Source: Chrysochromulina tobinii
Lineage: Eukaryota > Haptophyta > Prymnesiales > Chrysochromulinaceae
NCBI GenBank assembly: GCA_001275005.1
Contig: JWZX01002347.1
Coordinates: forward strand, 1 to 24,848
Reading direction: 5' to 3'
Length of the DNA stretch: 24,848 nucleotides
A program made the position numbers and the translations under genes. Positions 15,264-24,697 of this stretch are shown one piece after another. Each line of letters starts with the position of its first letter. Position 1 is the first letter of the stretch. Under the pieces are notes generated by a model. That model saw only the letters and a program-made list of their open reading frames with translations, searched no databases and was not told the origin of the DNA.

Positions 15264-16982
15264 ATGGACCTGCAGGCGGCCATCCTCAGTGACAAGTACG
15301 ACGAGGCTAAGCAGCTCCTCGCCGATACCGCCAACCTCGGCGTCGAGCCAGTCAAGCTCAGCGTGTGGGAGCGCGTGCAGAAGGACAAGCTGCCAGGCAA
15401 GGACGAGGAGGGCAACGAAACCGAACCCAAGGATGTCGCGTCCGAGGAGTACATGACGGAGCTCGCGGGGTCGATGCTGAAGGACGTCGACCCCGCGGAC
15501 GCGCTGTTCATCGCCAAGGCGATTGTGAGCATCGGCTTGTACGAGGGCGGCCGCGCGAGCGTGGAGGAGGTGGACAAGGCCTTCGACACGCAGGTCGGCA
15601 GCCGCGCCGGCTTCGGCGTCTCGCTCCTGGCTGGCGGCGACATCTATGTTGGCGAGTACGGCGCGGGCGGCGCGCGCGAGGGCAAGGGCGCCCTGAAGAC
15701 GAAGGGCAACACGATCTACGTGGGCGGGTGGAAGGAGGGCAAGCGGCACGGGCAGGGCTCGATGACATATGCCGACAAGGGCGTCTACGTCGGCGCGTGG
15801 TCGTACGGCAAGCGGCACGGCAAGGGCACCTTCACGTACCCGAACGGCGACGTGTACACTGGCAAGTGGTGCGGCGGCGTCAAGCACGGGCTTGGCACAT
15901 ATAAGGCGACGGAGGCGAAGTCGGTGTACGAGGGCGTGTGGAAGGACGGCACGATGGTCGTGAGCAAGTGCACCTTCCAGTCCGCCAAGGACGCCGCCTT
16001 CTACGGCAAGTACGACAAGTACGGCCGGCCTACAGGCGCGGGCGCCTTCGCCTTCGGCAACGGCGTGAGCGTGAGCGGCTCGTACACGGCGGCGCCCGTC
16101 GAGGAGCCCGAGGAGGGCGGCGAGGCGCCGGTGATCACGCCGGCGGTCTGGAGCGGTGCCGAGTTCGCTTCCGTCGGCTCGATGACCGATCAGACCTACA
16201 AGAAGAGCTACGCGTGGGCTCATCCGAACCTCAACGTCGTCATCGCAGGCGCTCCCGCCAGCGGCAAGGGGACGCAGTGCGAGAAGATCGTGGCCAAGTT
16301 TGGGCTGGTGCACCTGTCGACGGGCGACATGCTGCGCGCGGCCGCCGCTGACGAGGGCAACGAGCTCGGTCAGATTGCCAAGGCCAAGATGGAGGCGGGC
16401 GAGCTGGTGCCGGACGACTTGATCATTGGTCTCGTGGCGCAGGCGCTGAACACACCCGAGTGCAAGAAGAAGGGCTGGCTGCTCGACGGCTTCCCGCGCA
16501 CGGCGGCGCAGGCGCACGCGATGAGCAAGTTCTTCTTGTTCCCGAATAAGTGCATCATGCTCGACGTTCCTTTTGAGGTGCTTGCCGAGCGCGTCACTGG
16601 CCGTCGGCTCGATCCAGAGACGGGCACCATCTACCACTTGAAGACCAAGCTGCCTTACAAGCGGGACGAGGCGGGCAACATCCTTCAGGAGCCGCTGATG
16701 CAGGACGACGGCAATGGCGGCAAGGTGCCGGTGATGGAGGAGGACGGCGTGACGCCCAAGATGGGCGATGCGCTCGACGAGGCGGTCATGGCGCGCCTCA
16801 CCCAGCGTGGCGACGACACCGTCGAGGCGCTCACGAAGCGGCTCGAGTCTTTCTCGAAGAATCGCGATGCCGTGGCGGCGGCGTACAGTGACATCAGCAT
16901 CGAGCTCAACGGCAACCGCGCACCCGACGCAGTGTGGGCCGACATCTGCGCCTATCTCGAGAAGGAGATTCCCTTCCCTTAA
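15264..16982 (+). CDS. MORN-repeat / adenylate kinase fusion protein
   Basis: 572 residues, intronless. Residues 1-125 are an N-terminal acidic/helical region of unknown role. MORN repeats run from residue 128 to about 270: YVGEYGAGG, YVGGWKEGKRHGQG, YVGAWSYGKRHGKG, YTGKWCGGVKHGLG, YEGVWKDG, plus a degenerate FYGKYDKYGRPTGAG unit. The adenylate kinase domain begins near 320: P-loop GAPASGKG at 329-336, [31 protein letters not shown], and TQRGDDTVEALTKRL. The LID is long: about 55 residues lie between the IYH motif and RGDDT, including an acidic insert (DDGNGGKVPVMEEDG). MORN repeats bind membranes or cytoskeletal scaffolds, so the enzyme probably supplies ATP/ADP balance at a fixed site such as the flagellum; this is inference. 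Confidence 0.95.
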   Translation: MDLQAAILSDKYDEAKQLLADTANLGVEPVKLSVWERVQKDKLPGKDEEGNETEPKDVASEEYMTELAGSMLKDVDPADALFIAKAIVSIGLYEGGRASVEEVDKAFDTQVGSRAGFGVSLLAGGDIYVGEYGAGGAREGKGALKTKGNTIYVGGWKEGKRHGQGSMTYADKGVYVGAWSYGKRHGKGTFTYPNGDVYTGKWCGGVKHGLGTYKATEAKSVYEGVWKDGTMVVSKCTFQSAKDAAFYGKYDKYGRPTGAGAFAFGNGVSVSGSYTAAPVEEPEEGGEAPVITPAVWSGAEFASVGSMTDQTYKKSYAWAHPNLNVVIAGAPASGKGTQCEKIVAKFGLVHLSTGDMLRAAAADEGNELGQIAKAKMEAGELVPDDLIIGLVAQALNTPECKKKGWLLDGFPRTAAQAHAMSKFFLFPNKCIMLDVPFEVLAERVTGRRLDPETGTIYHLKTKLPYKRDEAGNILQEPLMQDDGNGGKVPVMEEDGVTPKMGDALDEAVMARLTQRGDDTVEALTKRLESFSKNRDAVAAAYSDISIELNGNRAPDAVWADICAYLEKEIPFP

Positions 16983-17558
16983 GCAACCTCCGATGCTGCC
17001 TTGCCGCCTCCCCTCGCACACGTGAGCTGGCGAGGCACTGCGCTGGACTCGCCAAAGCACGCCGGCCCGGCCGTGCGGGTGCACATGCAGCAGGTCCCGA
17101 GTGTGGTGGGCGGAGCACGATCATGTGGCGCCGAAAGCGTCGTGGCGGGGCGCCAGCCGCGGGGGCCAGATCCCGAGCTTCCCGGTTACGCCAGCGAGCG
17201 CTTTGTTCTGGGATGTGTGATAGTGCGCATGTGCCGTGCAGCAGCATCTGTGCGAATGCAGTGAAACTCATTCTCCTGTTAACTGACAAGATTTATTCTT
17301 TGTGGACGATCATACCATGAACCATCGCGGATCTGCATCTTCGATCATTCTTGCGACACCCGCCCGCCGGGGCGGGGCCGGTCGGCAGCGGGCCACGTCC
17401 AGCCACCTCGAGCCACCACACGCGAGCACCGCCCCACCTGCCACAGACGTCACTCGACGGGCGAGCCACTCCACTCGACCGTGCGCGACGACGAGGCTGC
17501 CGCCGCCGCCGCCGCCACTGCTGCCGGCCGGGCGGCGCCTACTGTCTTCGACGGCGTC
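16983..17558. other. Gene-free stretch between convergent MORN-kinase and SPT16 genes
   Basis: 576 bases holding two 3' UTRs. There is an A/T-richer patch at about 17255-17320 (around ttaactgacaagatttattctttg) that may mark a 3' end. The remainder is GC-rich without recognisable genes. The short ORFs on both strands have no family features. Confidence 0.55.
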
Positions 17559-20500
17559 TCACTTCTTGAAGCCGGGCTTGGCTCCGAAGCTACCGGGCTT
17601 GGCGCTGCTGCTGCTGCCGGGTTTGGCGCTGCTGCTGCCGGGCTTGGCGCTGCTGCTGCCGGGCTTGGCGCTGCTGCTACTGCCAGGCTTGGCGCTGCTG
17701 CTGCTGCTAGGCTTGGCGCCAGCCTTAGGCGGTGGCGCCGCTGCAAGCTTGGCCTTCTTGGCCTTGGCCTTCCGCCGTGCGTCCTCCGAGTCCTCCGACT
17801 CCGACTCCGACTCCGAGTAGTCTTGACTCTTCTTCTTCCCCTTGGTCTTGGGCTTCTCGTCTTCCTCGTACCGCCCCCGCTTCTTATCCTCGCGCTTCGC
17901 CTCCTCCTCGAGCTCGTCAAAGTCCTTGCCCTCGGACTCGTCGCTGTCGAGGCTCTCCTCGCCACTGTCCTCGTCCTCGCTGTCCTCGTACTCGTCGTCG
18001 TCGTCGTCGCTCTCCTCCTCCTCACTGTCCTCATCCGAAGGCTCGAACTCGCTCTCGTCGTCACTCTCCTCCTCGCCCTCCTCGTCGTCGTCGTCCATGG
18101 CAAGCACGTTCTTCCAGCCGCCGTCGTCGTAAAACTCCTCGAGCCCCATGCCCTGGATAGTCTTCATGATGTTGCCCCAGTTGAGGTTGCAGTTGCCCTC
18201 ATAGAACTTGATGTTGCAAGAGTCCAGCCACCCCTTGAGCGAGTCGAGGTGCTCGACGTTGATTGCAGACACCATCACGGGTTTGACTGTGTAGTCCTTG
18301 AGCACGAGCACGAGGTCGAAGTTCTTGAGGCCGTACACGACTCGCTCAAAGTGGGCCACCTCGATGTCGACGAGCGGCACGCAGAACCACGGAGGCTCGG
18401 TGAGCTCGACGATCGCGTTGACCGCGGGCATGATGTAGCATGTCGACTTATTGTGCGGCGGCACTCCGTAGAAGCCGAGCTCGCGATACGGCGTGTCGAA
18501 CTCGAGCCCCACCTCGCCCGAGCCCTCCTCGACGCGCTTGACAAAGGCCTGGAACTCGAGGTTCATCCGGTTGCGGTACTGGCGCTCGCGCTGCTCCTCC
18601 TCGAGCTCGTCAGGGTCCGCACCGCTGCGGCGCGCCGCGTCGAGCGAGTACGACGCCTCCATCACCTCGACGTAGAACTGCACGTCCTTGGTCTTCTTCT
18701 TGCCGATCATGATCGGGTCGTGCAGGTGGAAGTGCACGAGCACGAGCACCTCCTTTTCGGCCGGCTGGAAGAAGGCGAGCTTGATGTTCTTAAAGGCGAG
18801 GTCGAGCTTCTCACCACGCGGCGCCTGGAAGCGCAAGCCGTTGGCATGCAGCTGCAGCTCGCCCGCGGCCTTCTTGCCTCCGACGTTGGGGCGCACGAAC
18901 ACGTCGCGCAGCCGGTGGATCTTGCCCGTGCGTATGAGCTGCAGAGGCTCCTGCGTCACGAGGTTCTGCCGGTCCTTGGCCTCCTTCTCCCTCTGCTGCA
19001 CGCGCTTGCGAAGCTCCTTGATCAATCGGAAGGTGTTCTTGAGGTTGGCCCCCTGCCCCTTTGCCTTGAGCGTGAGCTCCTTGATGAAGTGGTCATCAGC
19101 CTGCGCTTCCTTGGGGAGGGGCGCGGCGGTGGTCGGCGGCGGCGCCACAAACGTAATGCGCAGGTAGTGGTACCCCGTCTCCTCGGTCATCGTCACGTTC
19201 TTGACCGTCGCGATGTGGAAAGGGACGAGACGCCCGAAGACGGGCACGAGCACCGATTCGGCCCTCCCGTCGACGATCGTCTGGTTGGTGCGCAGCGATG
19301 TGGCCGAGCCGCCCGGCTGCGGGTACTGGTCCGCCGACTTGTACGCGACTGGCGTCTCGATGGGGCCGGCGGGGCCAGCCGGGCCGCTCTGCCCGCTTCG
19401 GATGCGCTCGAGCGCCTCTTGGCGCAATCGGCTCTCGAGCTCGAGTTGGTGCTCAGCGAGGGCCTCGTTCTTCTCGGCGGCCTCGCTCATCTTGTTGCCC
19501 GCGCCACGCGTGCGGCTCTCGAGCACCTCCACGTCGCCGCGCTTGCCGCCGCGCTTGCCGCCGTCCTCGTCGTCGCCCTCCTCGGCTAGATTATAGCTCA
19601 CGTCCGACCATCCCTTTGGCGCCTTCTCCGTGAGCACATCGGGCGGCCCCTCCTCCTTGACGAGCACCGTGTCCGCGAGGAAGAGGGCGTAGCTCGCCGC
19701 GCGCTTGTCCGTCGCCTCCTTGTCCTCGAGGCCCTCCAGCCCGATGGCTACGTTGAAGGCCATGCCGGCCTGCACGCGCACCTCGCTCTTCGCGTTGAGC
19801 TGCAGCGTCGACTCGCGAAACTCGATGCCGATGGCGGTGCCCACGTTCTTGGTGAGCTTCTTCTCGAGCTCGGGCCGCTTCGACTTGAGCCGGTTCAGGG
19901 CCGCCTCGTACGCCGCCTTGAGCGGCACGCCCGGCCGCAGCGCGTCGATGGCCGCCTGCTGGAGCTCGGCGAGCAGCTTGTAATGGCGCTCCTGCGTCTT
20001 GGTCGGGTTGATGATGTACGTGCGCCCCACGTTGGAGCAGTACTGCTTGTAGCGCACGCCAAGCGAGCACGTGATCGTCGAGAAGTACAGGGGTTTGTCC
20101 GTCGACGACGCCGACGGGCGCAGGTCGAACTCGCCGCCGCTCTGGATGATGGGCGTGTAGCACGACTGAAGGTCGTCCGGGCTCAGCTTGAGGCCGAGCT
20201 TGGCCGGATCGCTGATCGCCTGCTCGGTCTGGTCGGCGAGCGTCTCATGGCTCACCTTCCTCTCCTTGTCTACCACCTCCTCCATCTCGCCCTGGAAGTA
20301 CTTGGCCATCACCAGCGCCGACGCAATGGCCGCGCGCTTGAGCGTCTGCGCCTCGGTGTGGTCTTTGACCGCGAGCAGGTCGGCGAGTGCCGGCGCGAGC
20401 TCGACGGCTGCGAGGCCGCCCTCGGCGAGCTTGGCCTTCCATCCAAGGATGAACTCACCCTGCGGCTGCTCCTTGCCCAGCGTCCCCACCGTCGCGCCCG

Positions 20501-21023
20501 CGTGCGACGAGCGGCACGCGCTCAGCAGGCGCTCAAAGTTGGCAGCGTTGTTGTCCGCCTTTTCGCGCACGAGCAGCTCGAGCGGCAGCGTGGCGTTTTC
20601 GGCCGTCTTGAGCGGCTCGAGGTACTGCACCTTCTTCTTGCTCGACAGCACCACGACCGCCTTCGCGCACACGATGATGATCGTCTCTGGGAACTCGTAG
20701 CCGAGCAGCCACGTGTGCAGCGACGCCGACTTGGAGTAAAGCTCCTCCTCATTGTCGGTCCCTCGCTCGACGATGAGCGCATCCGCGCCCTTCCAGAGCT
20801 CCTCGGGGCCACGTCCAGCCTGCGTGCATCAGGCGTGCGCGGCGCGTCAGGGCAGGCAGGGCGCAGAGCTTTGCTCTCTCTCGCAGAAGCGCCGACGATG
20901 AGCGCCAGCGCTCGGCTGTGGCGACGGCAGCGCCGCGCAGCTGGATGGTGCACGTACCGTCCAGCTCTTGTGCAGCTTCGAGAGCCGCTCCCAGAAGGTC
21001 TGCCCGTCGATCTTGATGTCCAT
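17559..21023 (-). CDS. SPT16: FACT complex subunit SPT16, two exons
   Basis: Exons complement(20958..21023) and complement(17559..20819) give 1108 residues (yeast and human are about 1035-1047). Exon 1 encodes MDIKIDGQTFWERLSKLHKS, and exon 2 continues with LWKGADALIVERGTDNEEEL and TWLLGYEFPETIIIV, the aminopeptidase-like N-terminal domain. An inactive M24-like domain (CSLGVRYKQYCSNVGRTY, HYKLLAELQQAAIDALRPG), the dimerisation/middle region, and the Rtt106-like double PH region (NLNWGNIMKTIQGMG near its end) follow. A long Asp/Glu/Ser acidic tail then precedes an extra basic tail of about 70 residues with seven AKPGSSS-type repeats. SPT16 with SSRP1/Pob3 displaces and restores H2A-H2B during transcription and replication. 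Human SPT16 ends with the acidic region; the basic repeat tail is unusual. Confidence 0.97.
17562..17717 (-). repeat. In-frame 18-24-base repeats encoding the AKPGSSS tail of SPT16
   Basis: About seven units of AKPGSSS(S) or variants (AKPSSSSS, AKPGSFG, AKPGFKK) are encoded back to back at the 3' end of SPT16. The DNA repeat seen on the plus strand is ccgggcttggcgctgctgct with small unit-length differences, typical of slippage or unequal exchange. Confidence 0.9.
20820..20957 (-). other. Intron of SPT16 (138 nt, GT-AG)
   Basis: The donor is TGGACG|GTACGTGC and the acceptor CACGCAG|GCTGGACG on the minus strand, phase 0. Removal joins the first 22 codons to the body of SPT16; without it the long frame begins with no ATG and lacks the conserved N-terminus. 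Branch-like CTGAC and CTGAT occur near the 3' end. The 8 bases GCTGGACG occur both at the end of exon 1 and at the start of exon 2. Confidence 0.92.
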
Positions 21024-21221
21024 GGCGCGGCGGTAGTGACGACCGCGCCGCTGGCAATCGGGCGAGAGCGGCCCGCTTCGCGCCGCTTCTATTCTGTGAA
21101 AAGCGCGTGAACGATCCGACCTTTTACAAGAGCTAGAAAGAAGGGCACCTTAACCCTAGAAGGGCACCCTAACCCTAACCTGTGGAGGACACCCGGGCAA
21201 GACGGCCGCGCTTCTTGTCAT
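21024..21221 (-). promoter_or_regulatory. SPT16 upstream region with telomere-like/telo-box repeats
   Basis: Between the SPT16 ATG and the stop of the next minus-strand gene. Positions 21151-21180 contain aaccctaga, then ccctaaccctaacc, i.e. two or three TTAGGG-type units on the minus strand. A gaagggcacc(t/c)taaccct block is repeated twice from about 21140. AACCCTA telo-boxes are known promoter elements in plants; an interstitial telomeric insertion is the alternative. Confidence 0.55.
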
Positions 21222-21953
21222 TCACGCAGCACGGAGCACGCAGGTCGCAAAGTCGCACTTGGCGCGCAGCTCCTCGACGCTCGGCGCGGGCGGACCCGCT
21301 AGGCCGCGCAGCGCGGGAACCTGCCAGAGAAGCAAGCCCGGTCCGTCGGAGGCAAACGCATCCTCCTGCGAGACCAAGAGCCCGTCCGCTGGGTCGGTCT
21401 TCAGCGTCGTCGTCACCACATACGGCTTGAGCTCCACGCCGAGCGGCCCTAGACTGACCTTGCCCGAGTTACGCCACACCACCGTGATCGTGTTGGGCGC
21501 GGTGGCCGAGCAGCAAACCACCTCGCACCGTGCAGTCTTCTGATCGAAGAGTCGGCGCACCTGGCGGCAGTACGGCTCGATGCCCACCAGTGACACCTGC
21601 GGGTCCGAGAAGGTGAATGTGTCGCTGAAGAGCTCGGGTAGCCCGCGTCCGGTTACGAACCACTCGCGCTCGCGCAGCCCGTCGTTGACGGCGTCAGCCA
21701 TTTTCTCCGTGTTGAGCCCACGAAGCTTTGGAGCGTCCCAGGCGATTGCATCAAGCGGGCTCGGCTCGGCTGCTCCCGTTGGCGGCGCGCCCTCGCTCGG
21801 CAGGAAGTTTTTGAGGAGCGTAATGATCGGCGACTTGGTTTCGACAGAGGTGGCTGCTATGGCAGCGCGCGGCGGCCCCAGCAGCGGATTGATCGTGCTG
21901 ACGCACGTCGCTGCGATGAGCGCTCGGCGTGCTAGGTAGAGCCGTGCTTTCAT
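21222..21953 (-). CDS. DUF2358-like plastid protein (SnoaL-type fold)
   Basis: 243 residues if started at the ATG at 21953. The frame is open upstream to another ATG at 22055, but residues from MKARLYLARRALIAATCV give the best leader. That leader has an RR pair, a hydrophobic run and PPRAAIAA|TS, resembling a thylakoid-lumen signal of the twin-arginine or general type; a first envelope-targeting part is not obvious. The mature part has the DUF2358 pattern: LREREWFVTGRGLPELFSDTFTFSDPQVSLVGIEPYCRQVRRLFD, then NTITVVWRNSGKVSLG. In plants such proteins are plastid-located, with no firm biochemical role. Function unknown; the family call is moderate. It lies 198 bases upstream of SPT16 on the same strand. 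Confidence 0.66.
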   Translation of the reverse strand: MKARLYLARRALIAATCVSTINPLLGPPRAAIAATSVETKSPIITLLKNFLPSEGAPPTGAAEPSPLDAIAWDAPKLRGLNTEKMADAVNDGLREREWFVTGRGLPELFSDTFTFSDPQVSLVGIEPYCRQVRRLFDQKTARCEVVCCSATAPNTITVVWRNSGKVSLGPLGVELKPYVVTTTLKTDPADGLLVSQEDAFASDGPGLLLWQVPALRGLAGPPAPSVEELRAKCDFATCVLRAA

Positions 21954-22427
21954 GGGAGGGGAGTGTGGCTGTTCAGTTTTAATACACACAACACGTAAAC
22001 AACGGAGCCGTGAAGAGAATACAGTACACTGAAATACCGGCCAGCCGTGAGACACATGCAGACAGAGAGCCGAGAGAAAACCTGATAAAAGAGAGAGCGG
22101 CAGGCCCCAGTATGAACTCGGGAGGGAGCGCGCCCGCCGACATGGGCGGTGTTCACGTTCACGCGTTCTCGTTTTTTACAACATCCCCAATTTGCCACGT
22201 GGAGACACACGGCGGTGGGCGCAGAACCTCAAAATGACAGCTCCGGAATGACACTCGCGAACGCGCGCCGTCCACCGAACGGCTACAAAGGGGCGTCATC
22301 ATTGCACAGGTTTGGAATTGAAGTCCGCTAGCGCGGACACCAACCCGAGTGTGTGGATTCCGGCGCACTGTGGAGCCTGTGTGGAGCCTGTGTGTGCACC
22401 TGTGTGGATCAGATTCCTGTCGTGTCT
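21954..22427. other. Spacer between DUF2358-like and FCP1 genes
   Basis: 474 bases between two minus-strand genes: promoter/5' UTR of the DUF2358-like gene and 3' flank of FCP1. A tandem gtgtggagcct (about 22370-22392) followed by gtgtgtgcacctgtgtgg is the only repeat seen. The base composition is less GC-rich than coding DNA. No RNA gene is recognised. Confidence 0.55.
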
Positions 22428-24697
22428 TCAATATCCCGAGAGCGACAGCAGATGGCTGAGCGGTTCGTTGCCGCCGAGCTGGGCTTTGATCTCTTGGAGC
22501 AGGTACTCCTGCTCAGCCTGGGTCTGAGGCGGCCACTTGCTCAGGAGTGTGATCGACTTGTCACGATCGCGCGCGAAGAATTTGATGAGCTCTTTGAGCT
22601 TCTCCTCCTTCGGCAGTGTGCTGGGCAGCAGGGAGGCGACAGCGCGCATCTCCTCGCGCATCTCCTCGCGCGACAAGGGCGAAGGGCCAGCAGCGCTCGA
22701 GACAGCGCTCCCGGCGCCGGCGCGGCAGCCGCTCCCGCTGCTGCCGCCGAGTCCACTACTGCCTTCAAGGCTGCCGCGAGTGCCCTCGCCCGCAGCCGCG
22801 CCCCCGAGCCCAGGCAACGTCCACGCGTACAGGGCCTCGCTCTGGCGGCACCAGCGTGTGGCACAGTCGAGCAGCCATGTCGGCTTGACTGCATGGATTT
22901 GGCGGGAAGCGTGCCCAAGTGCCTTGCGGACTGAGCCCGTGTCCGCCTGCTGTGAAACCACGTGCGTCACGCACGCCACGTCCATCTTGACTGCACACGA
23001 GGCCCCAAGCGCCTCCGCCATACGCCACGGCGCGCAGCGCTCCGGGTGGTGTGAGTCCGAGAGCAAGCCGCCCGAGAAGACAACCACGACGCCTTTGAGC
23101 ACGGCGCGCCGCCTCGTGTGCAGCGACTCTCGCACCGAACGTGCCGAGCCACTCCGAAGGTCCGCGTGCACCGCCTTGATCACCTGCCATCGGGGGTCAT
23201 CAGAGGTCATCAGAGGTCATCAGAGGTCATCAGAGAGGTCCTTGACCCCATCGGGACCAAAGGCGCTCTTCACATTCACACCTGGAGCAGGTCGAGCAGT
23301 GTGGCATCGGCCATCGGCGGCGGCGGCAGCGGGCTGCCATCGTCCGCCCAGCATCGGAAAGGGGTGCAGCGCAGCACGCTCGGGCGCGAGACGACGTCCC
23401 ATGCGTCCTCACGGTCATCCAGCACGAGGCTGCACGCGAGGCGGCGCTCATCCCGCTCGAAGAGATGCGCGAGCTCTTTGGCGAAGAGGCTCTCGTCGCC
23501 GTCCTGCCGACAGAGTGTCTTGCCGCGGAAGCTGTGGTGGGGGTCGATTACGCCGAGCACCTGATGGAGGATGCAATCAATGGTCGTCAGTGGCAACCAG
23601 GGAGTGCCAATCTCGGTGGCCATCTCGATCACGCCGATCACCTCGCGGGTGTACGACATCGAGCCCATGGTGTACACGTGGATCGTCGCCAGCGAGCGCA
23701 CCTGATGAAAGAGATCATCAGGTATGGCGAGCAGGGGTCATCAAGAGACGGCCATCAAGAGACCATTGGGTGGTAAGCGCCCATGTACCTCACGCAGGAA
23801 AGCCTCAAGGCCGTCGCGCGTGCGCAACTTGTACCGCATTGGTTGCCCTAGCCCGTTGCTCAGCGTGAACGTGTGGGCGTCGTCGGCCACGCGCGAGTCG
23901 CCGCGCACCTCCGATGCGTGCACGCACGTGTGGTCCAGGTCAAGCACGAGCTCCAGCTGCAGCGCCGCGCGCTCCTCGGCTGAAAGAGGCTCGAGGGCGG
24001 ACGATGCGGCGGACGCCGTGCTTTCCGTCGAGTCGCTCTGGTGCTGTATCGGGCGAGCGCCGATGGCGCCGCCGCGGTGGTCGGGCGGCAGCGTCGGCAG
24101 TAGCTGCTCCGTCCGCCGGATCATGCTCGCCGCGTCCGCGGTGGCAGGCGGTGGCAGGCCGGGCGGCGCGAACAGCGCTGGCGGGTGGCCACGATCGAGC
24201 GCCTGGGCGACGGCGGCGATCGCAGGGCCGTCCTCCGGGGCGAGCAGCCAGCTGCAGTGCTGCTGCAGCAGCGAGATGAGCTCCTGTAGGAATGCTGGCG
24301 GCGCAGCCTTGCCCCGCTTCCGCGTAAGCTCGTCGCGTGTAGGCCCGTTGCCGGCGCCGCATGCCTCGAGCAAGGCGTTGCGAAGCCGACCCGAGCATCG
24401 GATCCGGCGCGAGGCTGGCGCGGCCGCAACAAACCCGTCGAGAACTTGCAGGTACTCGCGCGCGGCAGCGCGTGCCTCGGGCCCACCACGCGCGCACTCG
24501 AGCACGCCACGCGCATGCAGCTCGAGACGTTCGATCTGTGCAGCCACCGCGTCGGGCAAGGGGCATTTGAAGTCCGCGAGGCTGACAGGGGGCTGGTATC
24601 GAGCGCGCTTGGTCGAGGAGGCGGCAGTGGGGCCTGACGCACGGCCGACGTGCTCGTCGTCGGGCACCTCGCCGTCCTCCAGTTCTTCGCGAAGCAT
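22428..24697 (-). CDS. FCP1: FCP1-type RNA polymerase II CTD phosphatase with BRCT, three exons
   Basis: Exons complement(23789..24697), complement(23282..23701) and complement(22428..23183) join in frame (both introns phase 0) to 694 residues. Residues about 245-440 form the FCPH/NIF phosphatase domain: LVLDLDHTCVHA with D253 and D255 of the DxDxT motif, RTRDGLEAFLRE|VRSLATIHVYTMGSMSYTREV, and LVLDDREDAWD with D398/D399. Exon 3 carries a BRCT domain (VLKGVVVVFSGG...EALGASCA...VTHVVS...VKPTWLLDCATRW). This is the order of FCP1/Fcp1p, which removes Ser2/Ser5 phosphates from the Pol II CTD. An in-frame TAG two codons before the ATG at 24697 supports the start. Residues 1-240 are an unassigned helical region, partly Ala-rich. 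Confidence 0.94.
23184..23281 (-). other. FCP1 intron 2 (98 nt, GT-AG)
   Basis: The donor is CTCCAG|GTGTGAATG and the acceptor CGATGGCAG|GTGATC on the minus strand. It joins LLDLLQ to VIKAVHADL in frame. The intron contains four tandem copies of a 10-base repeat. Confidence 0.9.
23195..23234. repeat. Four tandem 10-base repeats in FCP1 intron 2
   Basis: The unit ggtcatcaga (plus strand), tctgatgacc on the transcribed minus strand, is repeated four times without change. Each copy carries CTGAT, which fits the CTRAY branch-point consensus, and the array ends 11 bases from the 3' splice site. Confidence 0.92.
23702..23788 (-). other. FCP1 intron 1 (87 nt, GT-AG)
   Basis: The donor is CGTGAG|GTACATGG and the acceptor TTTCATCAG|GTGCGC on the minus strand. 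It joins LEAFLRE to VRSLATIHVYTMG. It includes two tandem gtctcttgatgrcc units and a CTGATGAT element. Confidence 0.9.

Noticed and set aside
15138-17084. 648-codon minus-strand ORF
   Set aside because: It lies antisense to the MORN-adenylate kinase gene, whose domains are clear. Its His/Leu/Arg/Ala-rich content is the typical shadow of GC3-rich coding DNA.
17481-19589. 702-codon plus-strand ORF
   Set aside because: Antisense shadow of SPT16; Leu/Val/Glu/His-rich with no domain.
19983-21110. 375-codon plus-strand ORF
   Set aside because: Antisense to SPT16 exon 2, its intron and exon 1; no recognisable domain.
21151-21180. Chromosome end (telomere)
   Set aside because: There are only two or three TTAGGG-type units, with genes continuing on both sides; an interstitial or promoter motif at most.
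23195-23234. Possible CRISPR-like array
   Set aside because: Units are only 10 bases and directly adjacent, without spacers, and lie inside a spliceosomal intron.
22537-23868. 443-codon plus-strand ORF over FCP1
   Set aside because: Antisense across two introns and three exons of FCP1; composition dominated by Arg/Ser/Pro.
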